A stretch of DNA of 64,000 nucleotides, from positions 1 to 64,000 of the forward strand of contig FJUW01000030.1 in assembly GCA_900074885.1 (NCBI GenBank), in the 5' to 3' direction. Positions 46,901 through 60,138 of this stretch are shown here, one piece after another. The stretch is from Rhynchosporium graminicola. Its lineage: Eukaryota; Ascomycota; Leotiomycetes; Helotiales; Ploettnerulaceae. Positions within the stretch are counted from its first letter, which is position 1, and every line of letters starts with the position of its first letter. The translations under genes were made by a program, and so were the position numbers. The notes under the pieces were generated by a model. That model did not search any database. It was not told the origin of the DNA and saw only the letters and a list, made by a program, of their open reading frames with translations.

Positions 46901-48530
46901 TCAATACAATAATAGCTCTAGTTATTATAATACTAGATACTTTAGTAATATAATCTGATATGACTCTCTTATTAATTAATCGGACTCCGAGGGACCTTTC
47001 TAAGATAAATAACTAAATAAATACTAAGAAAAGGCAGTCGAAAACGATATAATATATAAAACCGTACTTCGTATCGTTTAGAGTAGAGCCTAGTCTTTAC
47101 TTAGCGAAATCAAGCTCAAAGTGCAAGTAGAAGACTATAGTATCGATATGAAATAAAGACTACGTTATTGAAGCAAATTATAAGTATTAAGAACTATATA
47201 TTCTACGGACTTCGCGCAAGATATAATAGAGAACGATATATTAAGAGTAAAGTTAATTTAGTCTATTCACGACGTATTAGTATATAAGTATCTTAGTAAG
47301 AACTCTATCGCTTTTATATTAGGAAAGCAATTCTACTAGCCTTTATAATCGAAGTATATTCGATAATTCTTAAGAAACTACGATTATTATAAAAGAAACA
47401 AGATATAAAGGGAATATAAATATAAACTCTTTCGATTACTATTAGTACTTAACTAATTCTTCTAGGAGATCTCAATAGACTTTATAATCGATTTATCAAA
47501 CTCTTAAAGGAACTAATATCTTTAGATAATTAAAAACAGATTAAGTAAGTCTATTATATTAGAAGTGATATCTAATATAAAAGCAAAGAAGTACACGGAA
47601 AGGTTTATAAACTACTAAATACGTTACTATAATATACTAAGAGCTATTATAAGCAATAAAAGAATAAATTAGATAAGTATATTCTGAAAAACGTTTTATC
47701 GACTTTTAAGCATATACAAGAGATTAAGCTCTATATATTGTCTATAAATAAATAAAAGCTTAGAAAGACTAAATTAAGAGATATAAGCTTATTTACGAAA
47801 TTTTATTAACTAAGAGCAGTCGAACTAGAAGAAGTAGCTTCCTATAATATAACTCGTATTAAATAGCTGATATTAAGCGGGACTCGAGATAAATCTATTC
47901 TTCGTAATATATAGCTACCAAGCGCTGTTTCTCGTACTATTAGAACTAGAGACTAAGGAAAATACTAAACTTAAGTCAAGCGAAAGAGCTAGAGCTTTTA
48001 TTACAAAGATAAAGAATATTACTAAGTTATATTAAGTAAATATAGCTAAAGCTATATAGAAATAAGAGGATAATACTAATAAAACTAGAACTCTAATACT
48101 AATCTACCGGAAAAGCGATAAGATATAGCTAGACTTATATAACTATTAAATAGATCGTCCGAAGAGGAGCTTAAATACTAAATATACGAAATATATAATA
48201 AAAGAAGTACTTTTATTATTATTCGTACGATTATCTGAAATCTTTAGGAATATTCAGTTAATATTCTATATAGATTTACTATAACTTACTAGTAATAACC
48301 TCTTAATAAAGTAAGAGACTAATAATAAATAATTAGATTTAATCTTATTTAAAACGTATAAAGAGTTTTCGATAGAATAGATCCTTTATATAAAGATAAG
48401 AAAAGAGAAAAGGAAAAGTTTAAAGAAGTACTTATAAAATAGTTAAATTATTATAAACTAATATAAGAACCCTTAGAAAATTTAGCAGACTCTATAGCTT
48501 TAGATAAATACGAGCTAAAGTATAAGAATA
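44000..48530 (+). pseudogene. Gypsy-G gag-pol, Ty3/gypsy with chromodomain
   Basis: Gag ends with a knuckle near 44592-44650, reading RCEKRLYY-x-YRIAGYRIRDYT (C-x2-C-x4-H-x4-C with Tyr substitutions). Reverse transcriptase about 45500-46120: LLEKGYIREN, LFIKKPKGSLYFYYNYRALN, then AYINNIIIFSN near 45949-45980, where both Asp of Y-x-D-D are now Asn. RNase H about 46370-46760. The integrase zinc region and core are about 47250-47900 (IHDVLVYKYLSKNSIAFILG, EISIDFIIDLSN). A chromodomain is at about 48430-48510 (EPLENLADSIALDKYE). Heavily RIP-mutated. LTRs, primer site and target duplication are not recognised. Confidence 0.85.
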
Positions 48531-50090
48531 CTAACATATATAATAGACCTTTATCTAAGTAGGAAAAGAAGATAAAGAAAGGAAATCGAAACTCCGAGTA
48601 GAAATAAGTAGACCCCGAGGGAGACATTAAGAAAGAAGTCGTTTATAAGAATAAAAAGAAGAAGAAGAGTTTCTAATATAATTTAATCGAGATCCGAGCG
48701 TTTTCAGATAAAGAGAGTTATATTTTTATAAGACGAAAAAGAAAAAGAAAAAGAAGATTAATTTTAGGATCTAATTTTAAATTTTTAAATTCTTAAGAAA
48801 ATAGTACTATAGAAAAGATATATATTCTGCTATATCTCTTACGAAGTCCTTAAGAGGCTTAGCGGAGTTCTAAAACGAGAGCTAAGAGTACTCCTCTAAT
48901 ACTAAAAGAGAATAAGCTAATAGAAAATAAGCGAAATCTGATAATTACTTATATTTAATCTTATTAAGTAATAATAATAATAATAAAAGTAGTTATCTTA
49001 GAGGCTAAAGGACTAAAAAATATAAGTTATTAATAAGAAATAAGTAAGAACTAAATAAACTTACGCAGAAAGAAAACTAAAGGATTAAAGGAGCTTAAGA
49101 GCTTTCTAAGCCTTTAAGATTTTAATAAGATTAGTATAAGCTTTATTTCTAAATAGAGTATAAAGTAAGGAAAAATAAGTAGAGTATAATACTTATTTAG
49201 TAGTATTAGTAGAATAAGTCTAAATAAAACAAGCGATATAAGAGATTTAAAGACTATTATATAAGTTAACTATTTTCGCGCGAAATCCGAGGAAAACTTA
49301 TAAGTTCTCGTAATTCTTTTTCTTATTCTTATAATAGATACAAGATCGAGAGCGATTCGACTAAGTTCGTTAGGATTCTATCTGAGAATAAGCGAAATAT
49401 AATACTTATAGCTTAATTAATATAATTAGAGCCCGAGAGAGTATAAGCGATATAGTAAATAATAAGAGATATCTGACTCCGCTAGTTTTAGCGCGGACCC
49501 TAATAGTATTTTCTTTTAATAGAAAGAAGAGGAAGATATATCTTATTATATTATTATTATTATGTAATAGAAAGAAAAGAAGTCTAAAGGAATAGAAAGC
49601 TCTTCTTGTATAACGTCTTAGTCAGATCGAGCGATAATAGGAGCGATACGCTAGCTTAATACAGTGGGATAATAATAAAAGAAGCGAACGATAATAGAAG
49701 AAAGTATAATAATACTTTTATAACGTCTTAGCTGAATCAAACGATAATAAGAGCAGAGCGCTAATCTAATATAGCGGGTTTATAATAAAGAAAGCGAATA
49801 ATAATAATAGAACGACTAACGTTTAGTAATAGAACGCGATTATTAACTAAAGGAGGATTCTATAACTATTTATTATTAGTTTCCGTTAGGAAATAAGCGA
49901 GAGGAGGAGCGTAATATAAGAGTTAAGCTCTTAAGTTATAGTACTAGTATTACTAGTACGACTCGCTAACTAAAGCTCAATTAAGCCTTAGCACTACGCA
50001 CTTTTCCTTGCAGCTTCCGATTAGATTCGTACTCTCTTCTTATTGAACTTATTAAATATTATCATAAACCCTTATATATATATTATTCAC
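48531..50090. other. Purine-rich stretch between Gypsy-G and Copia-H
   Basis: The plus strand is dominated by A and G for over 1 kb, with few stable frames. It contains AAG/GAAA runs near 48740, a short ATT repeat near 49540 and a 110-bp duplication at 49611. The last ~150 bases (from about 49950) have a different composition and may be LTR or leader of Copia-H. No protein family recognised. Confidence 0.6.
49611..49825. repeat. Tandem ~110-bp duplication
   Basis: TAACGTCTTA occurs at 49611 and 49721, each followed by a similar block with GATAATA-GAGC, a CTA-rich word and AATAATAAA-GAA-GCGAA. The copies differ by transitions and small indels. Confidence 0.75.
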
Positions 50091-52091
50091 CCGTGATAGC
50101 GATTAAGGGATTACTAGCTGAAAAGAGAGTAAACCCTTTTATTACCTTTTAAGAGCCTTAAGATATGAGCTCTATTAAACTAATACGATTATTTAATCTA
50201 ATATATAGAAAGCTTATAAGCTTTATCTTATTATAGGAGTATCTGCTAGAGGTAAAGGAAGAGATAATAATTTAAAATCTTAAGCTTAGATTATTAAACT
50301 TTAATCTCTAATCAGAGATTATATACTTTATAAGGTCCCGGATATCAAAGGATCTCTTAGAACTATAGACTTCCTAAATATAATTAAATCTTTCGATTAA
50401 CTCTAGGTAAATAACCTTCCAATTAAGTATTTAAGAGCTGAGCTATATAGAAGACCCTCGCTATATACTCTTAAGGAGCTCGCTAAGGAATTCTATATAA
50501 GTTAAGTTAATTATATATATTAGAAGTTTTAAAGTAATATAAGGAAAAGTTAAAGCGTTTTCTTAAAAATTAGATCTCGGGTTAGTATTAATATTAGCTT
50601 ATCTCATGCTATTACTAGTAGATCGGAACGTATTAAGTACTTCTATCTATACGCAAAAGATAAAACCTATCTTTAGAAGCTAATAGATTATACTAAATTA
50701 TAGCTTACTATATGCGGATAGGTCTATACTACTAGTAAAGATAGTAGTCTAATCGTAGTTAAAGCTCAGATTCTGAAGTAGCTTTAGTAATACGCCAACG
50801 TTTTATCTCTAGTAGAAAGAAAAATCTCTATACTAGCTTTAGAGTAAATCGACCGATCTTCTAAGTAACTTATAATCTTCTCGTTAAAGTATTAGAAGAT
50901 TCTAAATATAAGTTAAGCTTTCTAAGGAATATCTTAGATAAGAATATAAAGCGAGATAGAAAGAAAGTAGAACTAGTTATAATACTTTTCCTAGATAATA
51001 ATCAGAAGCTTATAGAATTATTAAGAATCTATCTAGTTAAAAGTAGAACTTATTCTCTTTCTTAATTTACTCTCTTTAATAACTATAGAGCTACTAACTT
51101 AATTAATGATTATAATCTCTTAGTTAAAGGATCTTTTATTAAGTTAAGGATTAATAATTATATAAAAAGTAAAACCTCCTAAATCCCTATTAGTAAGCGC
51201 CGAACCCGGCTAATAAAAGGGGTCCTTTTAGGACTAGATAGAAAGCACTTTAACTTTAAGCTCTATAATATTATAATAATAGATAGTTTTTATACTAATA
51301 TTATCTTAGAAGCTCGATTATTAGACTTAGAGATCTAGTATTATAGATTAGATTATACTGTATACTAGAGAGAAGAAGGAATCCTATAGATCTCTTATCT
51401 AGTTATTCGGAAGCTTAAACGGAAACAGAATCTTATATTCTTTAAATATAAAGCTCGTTTAAATTATCTACCTTTAAAATAACTCCTTCTTTTAAGTATA
51501 ATAGATATAATAATCTACTTTATATAGATAAACTTATCTCTAGATCTATTTATCAAGAGATCTATTATAAAATCAGCTTAAAGAGTAATTAATAGAAAGG
51601 ATCCTAAGAAGATATAGTATCTAAGAGCTAATTATCTTATACTAGACGCTCTTAGGAAGCTTATAAGCTACGCCTACAGAGTAATAATTACTGAAAGAGT
51701 AGAAAGGTATAAATATAAGTATTATATAGTTATATATACTTTATATAGGATCTCTAGATCGCTACTGGAAAGGAAATCCCCTTATCTATTTTAAAGGATA
51801 ATATAGGATCTATTCGACTTTCTAGTATACTAGAGGAGATTATAGTTACTTTTAATCAAGTGCGAGTATAGCAAGTTAATTATTATTTTTACTTTAAGAA
51901 CTAAGGAATATAATGAAATCTTTAAGTATCTCGAAGCTTTTAAAGCTTAAGTAAGAAGGCAATTTAGCCTCGCTATCTGCAGATTTAAATATAATTAGGA
52001 GAAGGTAGTTATAGTAATTTAAGGATTCATACGCTATTAGAGGTAGTATTTAAAGCTCAGAATTAAATCGAGCTTTTACTAGCTTATATAT

Positions 52092-52563
52092 TGTGAAAAT
52101 TGAAGGTGGAAATCAGTCAAAGGTCAGAATAACAGAATAAGAGGTGATCAATTTGACTTGCTTTATTTACTTGCTTGAAGAGAGCTAACTACAGGAGAGA
52201 TTCTAGCTACTTATATAGCTATATGAGCTCTCTAGAATATTCTATACTACGTAATACAGAACTCCATAGAAGAAGACACGTATACCGTAGAATCATACTA
52301 CGTCAGTAGTACGTCAGTAGAAACCTCTAGAAGTACGATATGCGTACTAGAGAGTAGTAGAACTCTATCGAGAACCTTCATAGTAACTCTAATAGAGTAT
52401 ACAGGGTACAGGCTGTTAACAAGGTACAGGGTGTAGGTGCCAGGTACAACAAGGTACATGGGCAAGGTACTGAACTAGGTACTAAGACCATGTACTGATA
52501 AGGTACAGGGTGTGTATGCTAATGCAGGCAGAACTGACCAAGGTACTGGTTACAAATCCAACA
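52092..52563. mobile_element. Solo LTR, not RIP-mutated
   Basis: 472 bp from TGTGAAAATTGAAGG to AAATCCAACA, flanked by TATAT at 52087-52091 and 52564-52568. Unlike everything around it, it is rich in CA and TG and GC-balanced. It interrupts the Copia-H integrase in frame. The second half carries at least eight GGTAC words. It appears to be what is left after LTR-LTR recombination of a full element, or a lone LTR insertion. The TSD is in AT-rich sequence, so the match is weaker evidence than the TG...CA ends and the composition. Confidence 0.85.
52401..52552. repeat. GGTAC-rich degenerate minisatellite in the solo LTR
   Basis: Words such as AAGGTACAGGGTG, CAGGTACAAC and AAGGTACTG recur at irregular spacing of about 12-30 bases. 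Confidence 0.75.
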
Positions 52564-54380
52564 TATATATAAGCTAAATAATAGAATTAAAAGAGTAGGA
52601 TCAGAAGTAATATCTAAAGGAATCTATATATAATCATTAGCTAATCTCCCAGATTTCCTAGGTCTTAAGTGGGCTTTAGCTACTACTTATCTATTTAATA
52701 GATTACCTAAGAGAGACAATAATTAGAGATTATCTCTTAAGGAGAATAATAGATAGTTTTATAACTATTTCCGATTCTACGATCTAGCTATTATTACTCG
52801 CTTGACTGTAGAATTTAGACTAAATTAGAGCTTAATTTATATATATAGATATAAAGTATACTTATTAATAAAGGAAAGGATAAAAGGATAAGAAAATCAA
52901 GCGTTTAAAATTTCAGTAAGAGCTTATATCGGGTATTTAGTAGGCTATATAGCTTCTAATATCTATAAGATCTAAGTTCCCGCGCTCTAAAGGATTATTA
53001 TTATATAGAATATATGTTTTCATAAAGACGAATTCTGTATCTCTTCTCTAGAGGAAAGAATTACGACTACTAAATAAAAGGCTTAAATGATCTACGATCT
53101 TATTAAAGAAGCTGAAATTTAACTTATTTAAGTTAAGCTCTTTAATAGTATTTCATAAGATATTCCTAAAGAAGAGAGATTAAGTTAGATAAAAGAAGAT
53201 CAGAAGATCTTCTTAATCCCTTAGTTTATTTCACAGAAGCTTACGATACTCGAGAGAGTCGGAATCTAGAGGTAAAAGAAACTAATAACGCTTCTAGAGA
53301 TTAGTCTAATTTCACTAACCTTTAGACCCCGGAAGCTATCCTATTAGTAGATATATACGATAAAGAGATAATAAGGTAAGGCTATTATATTATAATCCTA
53401 GAGCCTACGATAGGTATAATATAGAGCTCAGGGGAGCTAGCTATAGGTGAGGAAATACTACTTATAGACTACGAAAGGAATATATAAATTAAGGATAAGC
53501 GATATACTTAATCCTTAAATAATCAAGTTACTAAAGAAGTACTTATATCTTCTGATTAAGTTACTAAAGAAGTACTTATATTAATAATACCTCGATTATC
53601 TAGGATCGAGGTATAAATCCTCTATAAACATCCGCTAGAGGGGTACTAAGTGATTCTCGATTATTCGACCGATAGGTCAGATATAGAATCAGATTCGATT
53701 AGATCTTCTATTAACTCTATTAAAAGATTATTATAAGTTTAAAGCTTAAATTCTGAAAAGAAACTTTTAAAAGCTAAGAAAAGAGCTATAAAAAAGCCTA
53801 CGTATCTAAGAGAGTAAATAATACTCTAGTATTTCAAATACTAAGTACTATAATAAGCTCTAGACGTATAGAGAACTCTTATCGAAAGATCAGAAGTAAA
53901 AAAACTCGGGGTGCTTAAGTTAAGAGCGATCTCTCTTATAAAGAACCCTAAAACGATCCTAAGCTATAGATAGATACTTAAATCTCTGCACTTATACCTG
54001 ATTAGTATATAGATATAACAGGAGGTACTTTAGACCTAAGAATAATATATGAAATAATCTTAGTATCTTTTAAAATACTCTAGATATTTAAACTAGATAA
54101 TTTAATAATAGCTACTACTTTAGAAGCTTAATCTTTAAATATTAATAGAAAGCTTAAACTTTTAAAAATTAAAGTAATAGATCTCCTATTAGAACTAAAG
54201 ATATTTAATAATCTTAAGAACTATCTAGTAAAAGCTTAGTTTTCTGAAGATATAGATCTAGAGATAGGAAATATAGAGAATTAAGACTATTAGGAATCTG
54301 AGATATACGATTAGTATATAATATAAATACTTATTCCTCTTATATAGGGTTTTAAGTATAAACCTAATAAAGATAGATAT

Positions 54381-54621
54381 TGTTAGAATAGTTAGTATTC
54401 AGTGCAGTATCACGTGGCAACTTAATCGGGACTAGAGCTAGTGCATAGGCCCGGATATTAAAGAATATCCGGGACATATTATAGATATAGATAAGTTATA
54501 AGATAAGTAGTAGTTAAGTCACTTAATAAAGTTAATAGTCTAACTTACTAGCGTCTAATTCCTCTGTAAATATTACCCTTATCCTTATAAGTATACGAGA
54601 ATAGGGATATTCCTTTTAATA
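54381..54621 (+). repeat. Copia-I 5' LTR
   Basis: 241 bp, TGTTAGAATAGTTAG...TTTTAATA, with the shared core CCCGGATATTAAAGAATATCCGGG, an inverted repeat of GGATATT words. Confidence 0.92.
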
Positions 54622-54651
54622 AGTTATAAGCCCCGGCAGGACGTAACTTCG

Positions 54652-54849
54652 AATCGACGAAAGTAAAGCGATCGATTTAAGCCCTGATAAGTAAGATAAG
54701 GGTATTCTAGTTAATATAAGAAGACTAAAGGGTTAAGTAAGAGTACTAATAATCGACAAAAGTAAGGCGATCGATTAAAATCCCTGATATATAAGATAGG
54801 GGTATTCTAGTTAAAGTAAGAAGACTGAAGAGCTACATAAGAGCGCTAA
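54652..54849. repeat. Tandem 99-bp duplication in the Copia-I leader
   Basis: AATCGACGAAAGTAAAGCGATCGAT starts at 54652 and AATCGACAAAAGTAAGGCGATCGAT at 54751, and the following ~75 bases match, ending GCTAAT/ACTAAT. It lies between the primer-binding site and gag. Confidence 0.9.
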
Positions 54850-54949
54850 TAATAACCAGAGAGCTATAAGTAAGAAAGCTTTTAATACTAATTATACGAC
54901 CTATAGACTCTAGAGGGAGATCTATAATAATAATCCGAGGATAATAAGA

Positions 54950-57900
54950 AAGACTATTTCTTATAAAATAACTATATAACTTATAGACTTCAGAGGAAAC
55001 TCTATAACTATAAAGTCGAGTAGTAAGTAAATAAGCTACTTATAACTCTTAAACCGAGTATAGCCTCTATATAAACTAATAGCTAATAAAAGATAAATAT
55101 CTACTAACTATATATATATACTAAGTTAACTATAGTTAACTTATAGAAAATCCAGTCGAACGTATCGAATACCGCGCGATAACTATAGGATAAAATAGAG
55201 AAAGATAATAAGCTACTAATCTTAAGCTATAAGAACTATAATAAATAGTTTCTATAAGCTAAAGTTAAGATCAAGAGAAAGAGTATATTCTATATAATAG
55301 ATACTAATAAGGTTAACTTTACCTAGATAACTCGAGACGGAATAAAAGGTAAAAGTATACTAGAGACTACCTCCGAAAGTATACTATTAGTATTAACTAT
55401 AGATAACTTTACGAGCGATTTCGAGAGGCTCAGCGGAATATGGAATCTAGAGGAAGCCGAGAAATAGGTATCTGACGACTCGAAGGCCCTAGATATCATA
55501 ATCGAAGGACTTAGTAATAATAATATTATACTACTTAATAAGTATAATTCAGTAGGAATACTATAGACTAAACTAAAAGTTAAATATAATAGAACGAACT
55601 TAATAACAGCGAATATATATATAACGAAGATTCAGACTTTTATATTTAATAAGGATAATAGGATAGATAGATTATAGCGAAACCTGAAGGAATACTATAG
55701 GAAGCTAATTACTACTAATATAGAAATAGGAAAATTATATTCCGATAAGGCCCTTTTCTACTCACTTACCTTATCGCTCCGAAAGTAAAGTCGCTATACT
55801 ACTTTCCTTAAAAGCCTTAAGCTATAGCTTCTAATAACTACTAATGAAAAGATAAAAGCTTTAGAAAAGTATAAATTAATACTATAAGACCTCGGTACTA
55901 AGAGTAATAACTATAATAAAGAAAGGGTATATGCGGTATAGAAATAGTATAAGTAGATATACTATTACTCGAACTATTATTCTTAAGAGAATAGTAGTTT
56001 ATTAGACTGAAGTATAATAAGTATTTCTCGTAAGTATTTCTACTGCGGATCTAGTGATTATTTTATTACTAACTGCGAATTCTAGACTATAAGCAGAGAG
56101 TATACTAAGAACCTCTATTTGAAAAAGGAAAGGAAGAAGTATAATAAATTAACTTATAAGACCGGATCACGAGTTAATAATAAGAAATCGCGATCTTCTT
56201 ATATTAGTAAAAACGAATACTCTACTAAAGTAAAATCTAGAGACTCGCGATATAAGAAAAGAGGATACGCTACTATCGTAGAATCTAATTCAGATACTAA
56301 TAAGGACTTAGAAGACTCCGGAAAAGATATAAGCGAATTATATAGTTCTAATAATAATACTATAGAGAAAGTTATATTATTAAAAGAATTAATAAGTAAG
56401 AGTACTCCTAAAGACTAAGTAGTCGATATAAGCGCAAGTTTATCTATAACTAATTAACTCTACTTATTTAGGGAATTAAAGCTAATATCTAAAGTCTATA
56501 TATAAGTAGAGAGAGGAATACTATCTTCTTATATACGAGGAATAGCGCTAGTTAAAGCTATAGATAGAACTTCTTATTATTTAGATAATATACTTTTTAT
56601 TCCCAAACTAAGTATTAATTTAATCTCTATAAAGAAACTCTATAAAAGTAATTACCTCGGAAAGTTTAATAATAAAAGTATCTAGATTATAAAAAGTAAT
56701 AAGAAAGTCTTAAAAGCGATATAATCTTAAGGCTTATATATTATAAAACATATCTCTAAAGCTTTTAATAGATAAGTAATTAGTAATAGATAAGTTAACT
56801 ATAGCTAATATAAATAGCTAGCGTATAAGCTAAAAGTACTTCTAGCTACTGAAGCAGATAATAATATTATAGATAACCCGGATAATATAGAAGGAAAGGA
56901 GATCGAATGATACCTTAAGTACTATTAACGATTTATATACTTTAGATCTAATAAGATTCGGAACTTATATAAAGTAATTATACTCTAGAAGAGAATTAAG
57001 ATCCCTAAGGATCTAAATATCTATAATATATATACTCTTACGAAAATAAAGAACTAAATTCTAAAGTAACTAAGTCTCTAGCTTACTAAGATCCTCGATC
57101 TAGTATAATTCGATATTACTAGACTATTTCCGCTTATAATATAAGGAAACTATTACTTCCTAATGATTATCGATATCTATTCTCGACGAGATTAGGCAAT
57201 TCTACTAAAAGCTAAGAGCGATACCTACTAAGTACTTAAGGATTAGAAAGTTAGAGTTAAGCTATAATCCGGAAAGAAGATTAAACGCGCGAGATCTAAT
57301 AATATACTAGAATTACTAAAAGCTACTTCTAATTAGAAAGCTAAAGATAAAATACTAGTATAATTAATAATTATTATATTATTACACTAGAATAGACCTA
57401 CTGAAAGATTAATTTAGACCGTGGAATTCGATATACGTATAATACTTGAAGAAGTATAGCTACTACTAGAATGGGAGGACGAAGCCGCTGAAGCTAATTC
57501 GTATATAAGAAACTGTACTACTACTAAACTGATAATTAATAATTAAAAGACTTATCCTATAAAAGCTTTTACCGGAGAAATACTATTAATCGACTATATT
57601 CGCAAATAAAGGAGTAAATACTTCTATTATATAAATAAGAAAACTATCCTCGTAAGTAAGCGTTACGATAAGCTTATTAACTCTAATAGAGTCGAGGTCT
57701 TTATAGGATATTCGGAAAATATAACTAAGTACTTTAAGATCTACTCTCCTAAAAGAGGCTTAATGATTATAATAAGTAAGGTTATTATTAAGGAAAGTAG
57801 TAATAGAGGATTAGTTAACCTAAGACTTCGGAATTACGTAGCTAAGTTATAAGGAACTATAAATATCACTCTAGATAGAAAAGCTCGCAGGAGACCTAAG

Positions 57901-60110
57901 GTACTTAAGGAAATTAGTAAAGAGGTCGATATCTATAAGTAGAAATACCTTTATTTATTCTACTAATAAACGTCTTAAGCTTTACTAAAGAAGATATACT
58001 AGATTATACTCCTAAGACTATCTTACTAGATAAGATACCTGAAGATAACCTAAAGATTATATAAGATAGACCTATAAATATACTAGTATTAATATAATCG
58101 ACTTATAAGTCTATCTTACTAGTTAGAATACTAAGATTAGTAGAACTAACCCTAGAGTATTAGGATAACTCTACTAAAGTAATACTAATAGATTACTAGA
58201 TATAAGATTTAATCCCTAAGGCTATAGACTAAGATTCGGAATCGACGAATAGAGTACTTACGGATACCTCTATAGATAGAACTCCTACTACTTAAGTTAA
58301 CTATAGTTAACTTAATTAATCTATAAATAACTAAGAGGTACCTAAGTACTTTAATTAAGCTAGGAAAAGAGTAAGATTAGAACCGGAAGACTAAGGGGAA
58401 GCTAAGAGGATCCAAGCTATAATCGCGAAAATATTACTAAAAGGATAACTTATGCGAACTAACTAGAAAGACTTATCTATAAGGGATAAATAGATAAGTA
58501 ATAAGATCGAGATTACCCTTATAGCTATAGAAATCGTAAGTATTAAGATCCTAAAGATATATAAGAAAGTAATAACTAGCTTATAAGTAAAATAATAGAT
58601 AGCTACTATATCTAAGGAGATATTATCTCTATATATAAATAAGATATTCCGAGAAGTTATTATACTAGAGGGATTAAACTTAGTATCCTATAAATAAGTC
58701 TATATAGTAAAGACTATAGTAAACAGGAATATAGAGCGATATAAAGCTCGCTTAGTCGTAAGAGGATTTAGCTAAGTATATAAGCTCGATTATAACTAAA
58801 TATTCGCGCTAATAGTTAAGATAGATATACTAAAGCTTTTCTTAGCTATAGTTACTAAAGAGGATCTAGAATACTAATAATATAATATTAAAAATATATT
58901 TATAGAGTTAGAACTTAAGAAGGATATATTCTTAAAAGCTCCTACAGGGATTAAAGTTAAGAATAGTTATATATAATAAGCCTTAAAAAGCCTATATAGA
59001 CTAAAGTAAGCGGTAAGAGACTAGAATAAGCTTATAAAGGCAGAACTATTAGAATAGGGATTTCGATAGAGTACTACTAACTTATATATATTTATATATA
59101 AGGAAAACTTAATTAAGCTTCTTATATATATCGATAATATTATAATAAGCGCTAAGAAGAAAAAGAAGCTAGACTACTTTTATATAAAACTTTCTAGAAG
59201 ATTTAAAGCTAAGAATCTAAGGGAAATAAAGAAGATTCTTAAAGCTAGAGTTATAAACTATCTAAGGTCCTTAAAATCGACTAAGAATAATATCTACTTA
59301 GTATACTTAATAAGTTCGGTATTACCTAGGAAACCTTTAAACTGAAATAGATACTAATAATAAGCTACGAGAACTTTCACCCCGCGAGTAGTAATAACGA
59401 AAGGATTAATATAAATAAATACTAGTAAGCTATTAGAAGCTTAATATACGTAATAATCTTTATGAGACTAGATATTACTTTTATCCTTAGAAAGCTTAGT
59501 CAATTTATAAGCGATCTAGCTAAGTACTACGGATACGCCCTGAAAGCGCTATTATAATACCTAAAGTTAACTATTAAAATAAGATTTTACTACGGACTAA
59601 AAGAAGAATATAATACTATAGTTCTCTACTCTAATATAGACTAAGCGAGTAATAAGATCGACTAGAAAAGTATCTTTACAAGCGTAATAATATTCAATAA
59701 TAGATTATTCTCTTAGTTAAGTAAGAAGTAGCGCTTTATTACTATATCGAGCTACGAATCAGAATATATAGCATTTACGAACTATATAAAGTAAGGCTTA
59801 TAGTTTATATAAGTACTACGAGATCTAGGATACCTCTACTTTATTAGGGAAGACTCTAGACTAGTATAGATATTTAGAGATAACTAAGAAGTAATTACTT
59901 TAACTAAGAACGCTTACCTGAACGAACGCTCGAAGTATATCGATATCGCTTATTACTTCGTACGTAACTTAGCGGAAACTAAGAGCTTTAAAGCCGACTA
60001 TATCCTAATAGCAGAAATAGTTACTAATAGAATAATAAAGCTACTCGAACGAGTAGTATTTAAAAGGTTTAAAAGCTAAATAGAACTTATAAAGGACTTA
60101 CGAGTAATAA
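54950..60110 (+). pseudogene. Copia-I gag-pol, RIP-degraded
   Basis: Gag from about 54950, with knuckle KYFYCGSSDYFITNC near 56032-56079 (first Cys and the His changed to Tyr), then the open Lys/Ser-rich stretch 56119-56418. Protease/pre-integrase about 56430-56760 (YYLDNILFIPKLSINLISIKK). Integrase about 57090-57850 including YFLMIIDIYSRRD and a PTERLIQT segment. Reverse transcriptase about 58390-59330 with YIDNIIISAK near 59126-59155 (Asp to Asn in Y-x-D-D). RNase H about 59600-60110 with SYESEYIAFTNY and NERSKYIDIAYYFVRN. Damage is almost only TAA/TAG for Gln/Trp and Cys-to-Tyr changes. Confidence 0.9.
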
Positions 60111-60138
60111 GGTAATCGTGATATGCTCTAAGGAGAAG

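Larger units (their letters stand above)
50100..54380 (+). pseudogene. Copia-H gag, protease and integrase remnant
   Basis: A copia-type remnant on the plus strand, interrupted by a solo LTR at 52092-52563. Protease: FDNRAITNLINDYNLL near 51080-51125 (D-T-G-A region with changes) and IIIIDSFYTNIILEARLL near 51270-51325. The integrase zinc and core region runs from about 51640 to 52090. After the solo LTR the integrase continues with LANLPDFLGLKWALATTYLF and NRLPKRDNN near 52640-52720, and RAYIGYLVGYIASNIYKI near 52920-52970. From 53380 the sequence is linker-like. No reverse transcriptase or RNase H remains before 54380, so the 3' half is lost. Confidence 0.78.
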
